Positions 6,576 to 10,263 of a DNA stretch of 10,263 bases are shown one piece after another. The notes beneath the pieces are model-generated. The model had not been told where the DNA came from. It searched no databases and was given only the letters and a program-made list of their open reading frames with translations. The DNA comes from an uncultured Gammaproteobacteria bacterium (GTDB lineage: Bacteria; Pseudomonadota; Gammaproteobacteria; SZUA-140): contig CALZIG010000171.1 of the NCBI GenBank assembly GCA_945787585.1, positions 1 to 10,263 of the forward strand. The letters are read 5' to 3'. The position numbers and the translations under genes are program-made. How positions within the stretch are numbered: position 1 is the stretch's first letter; each line of letters begins with the position of its first letter.

Positions 6576-7628
6576 ATGCATAGTGCTGAGAACCCGATGG
6601 GAACCGATGGCTTTGAGTTTGTCGAATACACCGCACCAGACACGCGTGCACTCGAGGCACTCTTCACGCAGATGGGGTTTAGCGCGATTGCGAAACACCG
6701 TTCCAAGGATGTCGTCCTCTATCGCCAGGGCAGTATCAATTTTATCATCAATCATGAGCCTGATAGCTTTGCGCAGCATTTCGCTGCGGAACATGGCCCC
6801 TCTTGCTGCGCCTTTGCGATCCGTGTCGAAGACGCCGCGCGCGCCTATCATCGCGCAATCGAACTCGGTGCCGAACCGTTTGAAGGCAAAGTCGGGCCAA
6901 TGGAACTCAATATCCCTGCAATTCGGGGCATCGGTGATAGCGCGCTCTATCTGGTTGACCGCTATGAAGACCGCTCTATCTATGACGTCGATTTTATCCC
7001 TATCGAAGGGGCCGATCTCAACCCAACTGGCGCAGGCCTGCTCGAGATAGATCACCTCACCCACAATGTCCACCACGGACGCATGGATGAATGGGCACAG
7101 TTCTACACAAAACTCTTCAACTTCCGTGAGATCCGTTATTTTGATATCACCGGCAAGGCGACCGGTCTCAAATCACGCGCGATGACCAGCCCCTGTGGCA
7201 AGATCCGTATCCCGATCAATGAACCTTCCGACGATAAGTCCCAGATCCAGGAATATCTGAATGCCTATCACGGCGAAGGGATTCAGCACATCGCACTGAC
7301 CAGCGACAATATCTATCAAAGTGTCGATCGACTCAACGCCAACGGCATCGCACTGCTCGACGCCCCCGACACCTACTACGAGCTGCTTGAAGCACGCCTG
7401 CCCGACCACGGTGAGGACCTCGAAGCGCTGCAACAGCGCCGCATCCTGATCGACGGTGACCTTGAAAATGAAAAGGGGCTGCTCTTGCAGATCTTCACCC
7501 AGACGGTGATCGGCCCGATCTTTTTCGAGATCATCCAGCGCAAAGGCAACGACGGCTTCGGCGAAGGAAATTTCCGCGCACTGTTTGAATCGATAGAGCT
7601 AGATCAGATCAAACGAGGCGTCATTTAA
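6576..7628 (+). CDS. hpd: 4-hydroxyphenylpyruvate dioxygenase
   Basis: A 350-residue non-haem Fe(II) enzyme that converts 4-hydroxyphenylpyruvate and O2 to homogentisate and CO2, the second step of tyrosine breakdown. The length matches the bacterial family (about 350-360). The N-terminal [17 protein letters not shown] (5-21) is typical, followed by two vicinal-oxygen-chelate domains (about 10-140 and 155-320). The iron-binding triad is visible as H160 in IDHLTHNV, H238 in GIQHIAL and E318 in FFEIIQRKG, with near-family spacing. The C-terminal helix region after [11 protein letters not shown] closes the active site. A strong ribosome binding site precedes the ATG. This is the first gene of a four-gene operon; hmgA begins 1 base after its stop. 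The product is cytosolic. Confidence 0.98.
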   Translation: MHSAENPMGTDGFEFVEYTAPDTRALEALFTQMGFSAIAKHRSKDVVLYRQGSINFIINHEPDSFAQHFAAEHGPSCCAFAIRVEDAARAYHRAIELGAEPFEGKVGPMELNIPAIRGIGDSALYLVDRYEDRSIYDVDFIPIEGADLNPTGAGLLEIDHLTHNVHHGRMDEWAQFYTKLFNFREIRYFDITGKATGLKSRAMTSPCGKIRIPINEPSDDKSQIQEYLNAYHGEGIQHIALTSDNIYQSVDRLNANGIALLDAPDTYYELLEARLPDHGEDLEALQQRRILIDGDLENEKGLLLQIFTQTVIGPIFFEIIQRKGNDGFGEGNFRALFESIELDQIKRGVI

Positions 7629-7629
7629 C

Positions 7630-8751
7630 ATGCCCAAATGGATCTCACTCCCGCGTAGCGAAGGTCAGACCTCACGTCAGGCACACACCGATCTGCCCGC
7701 TGACAGCTTCGAACGCGAGCTTGGTAAAGAGGGTTTTTACGGGCCGGCGACACAGATGTATCATCGCCATCCGCCCACGGGCTGGGCTACATTTGAAGGG
7801 CCACTGCGACCCCGCGCCTTCGATTGCACAAAGCTCGATGCGATCACGGCATCACCGTGGGACGCCACCCAGCTGCTCGGCAATAACCATGTCGTCATCC
7901 GTTTCTGGCGTACTGACCAAAATATGGATCACCTCATCCGTAATGCCGACGGTGACGAACTGCTTTTCATTCATCAGGGCGAGGCTAAACTTTTTTGCGA
8001 CTACGGCCATCTCTCAATTCGTGAAGGCGACTATATTATGCTACCTCGCGGCACGATGTGGCGTCTCGAAACCAGCACCGAACTCAGCATGCTGATGATC
8101 GAAGCGACCAACGACAGCTTCACCCTGCCCGACAAAGGCATTACGGGCCATCACGCGATATTCGACCCAGCCGTACTTGATACGCCACAGATCAACGACC
8201 CCTTTCGTGCTCAGCAAAATGAAACCACGTGGCCGGTCGTGATCAAACGCCACAACCAGTTTTCGACCATCACCTATCCATTCAACCCACTGGATGCGAT
8301 CGGCTGGCACGGCACGCTGATGCCGCTGCGGGTTAACTGGCGCGATATCCGCCCACTGATGAGCCACCGCTATCACCTGCCCCCCTCGGCCCACACCACC
8401 TTTGTCAGCAGCCGTTTTGTCGTCTGTACTTTCTGTCCGCGACCGTTGGAAAGTGATCCCGGCGCACTCAAGGTACCGTTCTTTCACAGCAATGATGATT
8501 ACGATGAGGTGCTCTTTTATCATATGGGTGATTTCTTTTCGCGTGACAACATCCACCCCGGCATGATCAGCTTTCACCCCAGTGGTTTGCCACACGGGCC
8601 ACACCCCAAAGCGCTGGCCACCGGCATGAAAAACGAACGCAAGGCTACCGACGAAGTGGCGGTAATGATCGATACGCGTGACGGCCTGTCAGTCGCACCG
8701 CAAGCGGAAGCCGTCGAATGGCAAAACTACGTCAACTCGTGGAAGGAATAA
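7630..8751 (+). CDS. hmgA: Homogentisate 1,2-dioxygenase (short form)
   Basis: A 373-residue cupin-fold Fe(II) dioxygenase that opens the ring of homogentisate to give maleylacetoacetate. It is shorter than the classical 430-450-residue enzymes of human and Pseudomonas. The iron ligands can be placed by comparison: H286 in FFHSNDDYDEV, E293 in the same motif, and H322 in LPHGPHP. H316, in FHPSG, lies 6 residues before H322, as in the human enzyme. The His-Glu spacing is 7 rather than 6 residues, which seems typical of the short subfamily. The N-terminal GFYGPATQMYHRHPPTGW (35-52) is also typical. The start ATG follows the hpd stop by 1 base, with CGAGG at 7614-7618. The gene's position between hpd and fahA confirms its role. 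Confidence 0.95.
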   Translation: MPKWISLPRSEGQTSRQAHTDLPADSFERELGKEGFYGPATQMYHRHPPTGWATFEGPLRPRAFDCTKLDAITASPWDATQLLGNNHVVIRFWRTDQNMDHLIRNADGDELLFIHQGEAKLFCDYGHLSIREGDYIMLPRGTMWRLETSTELSMLMIEATNDSFTLPDKGITGHHAIFDPAVLDTPQINDPFRAQQNETTWPVVIKRHNQFSTITYPFNPLDAIGWHGTLMPLRVNWRDIRPLMSHRYHLPPSAHTTFVSSRFVVCTFCPRPLESDPGALKVPFFHSNDDYDEVLFYHMGDFFSRDNIHPGMISFHPSGLPHGPHPKALATGMKNERKATDEVAVMIDTRDGLSVAPQAEAVEWQNYVNSWKE

Positions 8752-8757
8752 GTAACA

Positions 8758-9732
8758 ATGAAACTCGCATCACTCAATACCGGCGGACGTGATGGCACGC
8801 TGATCGTCACCAATCGTGAACTGACACGTTACGTTGCCGTACCAAAGGTCGCTACAACACTCCAGCATGCACTCGAACACTGGGAGGTGTGCCTGCCACA
8901 ACTCAAGGAGCTCTATTGCGAACTCAATGAAGGCACCCTCGAAGGCAACCCACTCAACATAAACAACCTCTCTGCCCCATTACCGCGCGCCTATCAATGG
9001 CTCGATGGCAGCGCCTACCTGAGCCATGTCGAGCGCGTTCGTAAGGCGCGTGGCGCGGAGATGCCCGCCAGCCTGCTCACAGATCCACTAATGTATCAGG
9101 GCGGCAGCGACACATTTCTTGGCCCGCGCAATACAATCCATGCTACGGACGAAGCGTGGGGTATCGATTTCGAATCCGAGATCGCAGTGATCACCGACGA
9201 TGTACCGCTCGGGTGCGATGCCAACGCGGCTGCCAACCACATAAAACTATTGATGCTGGTCAATGATGTCTCACTGCGCAACCTGATTCCCGCTGAACTC
9301 GCCAAAGGGTTTGGTTTTATCCACGGCAAACCGCCATGCGCCTTTTCTCCGGTGGCCGTGACACCCGATGAACTGGGTGACGACTGGCGCGACAGCAAAC
9401 TACATCGTCCACTCGTTACCACTTTCAATGACGAGTTATTTGGCGATCCGAATGCCGGTGCAGATATGCAGTTCAGCTTCGCGCAACTGATTCAACACGC
9501 CGCAAAGACACGGCCCCTCGGTAGCGGTACTATTATTGGCTCCGGCACCGTCTCCAATCACGACGTCGCGCGTGGCTGCTCCTGCCTCGTTGAACGTCGT
9601 GTACTAGAAATCATTGAACATGGTGAAGCGAAAACTCAGTTCATGAAACATGGCGATCGCATTCACATCGACATGCTGGATGATAATGGCCATTCGATTT
9701 TTGGTAGCATCGAACAGGTTGTTGTCCCATGA
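8758..9732 (+). CDS. fahA: Fumarylacetoacetase (fumarylacetoacetate hydrolase)
   Basis: A 324-residue hydrolase that splits fumarylacetoacetate into fumarate and acetoacetate, the last step of tyrosine degradation. After an N-terminal domain (1-70) comes the FAA-hydrolase fold (about 75-320). The metal-binding set is visible in WGIDFESEIAVI, with E139 and E141, and in LVNDVSLR, with D170. GSGTIIGSGTVSN (255-267) is the conserved Gly-rich segment near the active site. The length fits the bacterial single-chain form, which is shorter than the roughly 420-residue animal enzyme. The ribosome binding site AAGGA (8743-8747) lies inside the final codons of hmgA. The TGA stop overlaps the maiA ATG by the ATGA arrangement, which implies coupled translation. 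Related FAH-family hydrolases act on other substrates, but the operon settles the assignment. Confidence 0.95.
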   Translation: MKLASLNTGGRDGTLIVTNRELTRYVAVPKVATTLQHALEHWEVCLPQLKELYCELNEGTLEGNPLNINNLSAPLPRAYQWLDGSAYLSHVERVRKARGAEMPASLLTDPLMYQGGSDTFLGPRNTIHATDEAWGIDFESEIAVITDDVPLGCDANAAANHIKLLMLVNDVSLRNLIPAELAKGFGFIHGKPPCAFSPVAVTPDELGDDWRDSKLHRPLVTTFNDELFGDPNAGADMQFSFAQLIQHAAKTRPLGSGTIIGSGTVSNHDVARGCSCLVERRVLEIIEHGEAKTQFMKHGDRIHIDMLDDNGHSIFGSIEQVVVP

Positions 9733-10263
9733 GTAAGCTGACGCTATACACCTACTACCGTAGTACCGCTGCGTACCGTGTGCGTATCGCACTGAATTTA
9801 AAACAACTCAACTACACCCCTCACTTTGTCCATCTGACAAAAGATGGCGGTGAACAGCACTCGACACAATATCGCGAGATTAACCCACAGGGGCTAGTCC
9901 CTATGCTCATTGACGGCGACGCGCGTGTGACACAATCACTGGCAATCATCGAATACCTCGAAGAGCGCCAGCCATCACCATCGCTATTTCCAAGCACACC
10001 ATTACTACGCGCACAGGCTAGATCACTGGCACAACAGATCTGTTGTGATATTCATCCGCTCAATAATCTGCGTGTACTTAGCTACTTACGAACGGAGATG
10101 AAACAAGATGAAGCCGCGCGCCATCACTGGTATCAACACTGGATTGCTGAAGGACTGACCGCGCTTGAACAACAACTCACCCAATATAGTAAACACCAAA
10201 GCCACTACTGCTTTGGCGATGCGCCCACCATCGCAGAACTTTGCCTGATTCCTCAACTCTATA
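9729..10263 (+). CDS. maiA: Maleylacetoacetate isomerase (zeta-class GST), 3' partial
   Basis: The first 178 residues of a glutathione-dependent isomerase that converts maleylacetoacetate to fumarylacetoacetate, linking HmgA and FahA. The gene is cut by the window end; about 35-40 residues are missing relative to the usual ~215. The thioredoxin-like N-terminal domain has the zeta-GST motif YRSTAAYRVRIALN (10-23), close to the family SSCSYRVR or SSAAYRVR forms and including S12 as the probable catalytic Ser. NPQGLVPML (52-60), with the cis-Pro, and TQSLAIIEYLEE (68-79) bind glutathione. The C-terminal helical domain begins near 90 and includes QQICCDIHPLNNLRVL, characteristic of maleylacetoacetate isomerases. 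The start ATG overlaps the fahA stop (ATGA) and lacks a good Shine-Dalgarno, so it is probably translated by coupling. Confidence 0.95.
   Translation, partial: MSKLTLYTYYRSTAAYRVRIALNLKQLNYTPHFVHLTKDGGEQHSTQYREINPQGLVPMLIDGDARVTQSLAIIEYLEERQPSPSLFPSTPLLRAQARSLAQQICCDIHPLNNLRVLSYLRTEMKQDEAARHHWYQHWIAEGLTALEQQLTQYSKHQSHYCFGDAPTIAELCLIPQLY

Noticed and set aside
6489..7076. 195-codon minus-strand reading frame opposite hpd
   Set aside because: It is the antisense shadow of hpd, whose identity is certain. The translation has no recognisable motif.
8041..8604. 187-codon minus-strand reading frame opposite hmgA
   Set aside because: It is a shadow of a G+C-rich coding gene, with no motif.
2..10263. 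A homogentisate-derived prenylquinone or tocopherol pathway, suggested by hpd plus a geranylgeranyl-reductase-like gene
   Set aside because: No homogentisate prenyltransferase or methyltransferase is present, and hpd is followed by the three degradative genes, so catabolism is the straightforward reading.

Overview
The window looks like chromosomal DNA of a gram-negative proteobacterium, most likely a gammaproteobacterium. This is inferred from the overall protein style, the four-gene homogentisate pathway order, a PAS-GGDEF-EAL signalling protein and good Shine-Dalgarno sequences. I cannot name the genus. No rRNA, tRNA, CRISPR array, transposase or phage gene is visible. Coding density is high, with genes abutting or overlapping inside two operons.

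Bases 2-3479 (+) hold a tight three-gene redox module: an FAD-linked oxidase (5' end cut by the window), a small iron-sulfur protein with two [4Fe-4S] motifs, and a flavoprotein of the geranylgeranyl-reductase type. The first two adjoin with no spacer and the third follows after 4 bases, so they are probably made together. The pairing of genes 1 and 2 recalls GlcD/GlcF or GlpC-type dehydrogenases that pass electrons from a flavin to Fe-S clusters. The substrate is not evident. The iron-sulfur protein seems to keep two CCG-type domains while losing nearly all of their cysteines, and the third flavoprotein lacks several normally conserved FAD-binding residues. This module is the least familiar part of the window.

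Bases 3485-5572 (-) encode a two-PAS, GGDEF, EAL cyclic-di-GMP enzyme that converges on the redox module with only 5 bases between stops. It is visibly richer in A+T than its neighbours. A gene-poor stretch of about 390 bases follows. Bases 5961-6311 (+) encode a small exported monohaem cytochrome c, probably a lipoprotein, followed by a hairpin that may end its transcript.

Bases 6576-10263 (+) are a homogentisate operon: 4-hydroxyphenylpyruvate dioxygenase (hpd), homogentisate 1,2-dioxygenase of a short form (hmgA), fumarylacetoacetase (fahA) and maleylacetoacetate isomerase (maiA, cut by the window end). Together they take 4-hydroxyphenylpyruvate from tyrosine through homogentisate, maleylacetoacetate and fumarylacetoacetate to fumarate plus acetoacetate. 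The tyrosine aminotransferase that would feed this route is not in the window. Any functional link between the redox module and the homogentisate operon is unproven; the oppositely oriented signalling gene and an independent cytochrome gene separate them.
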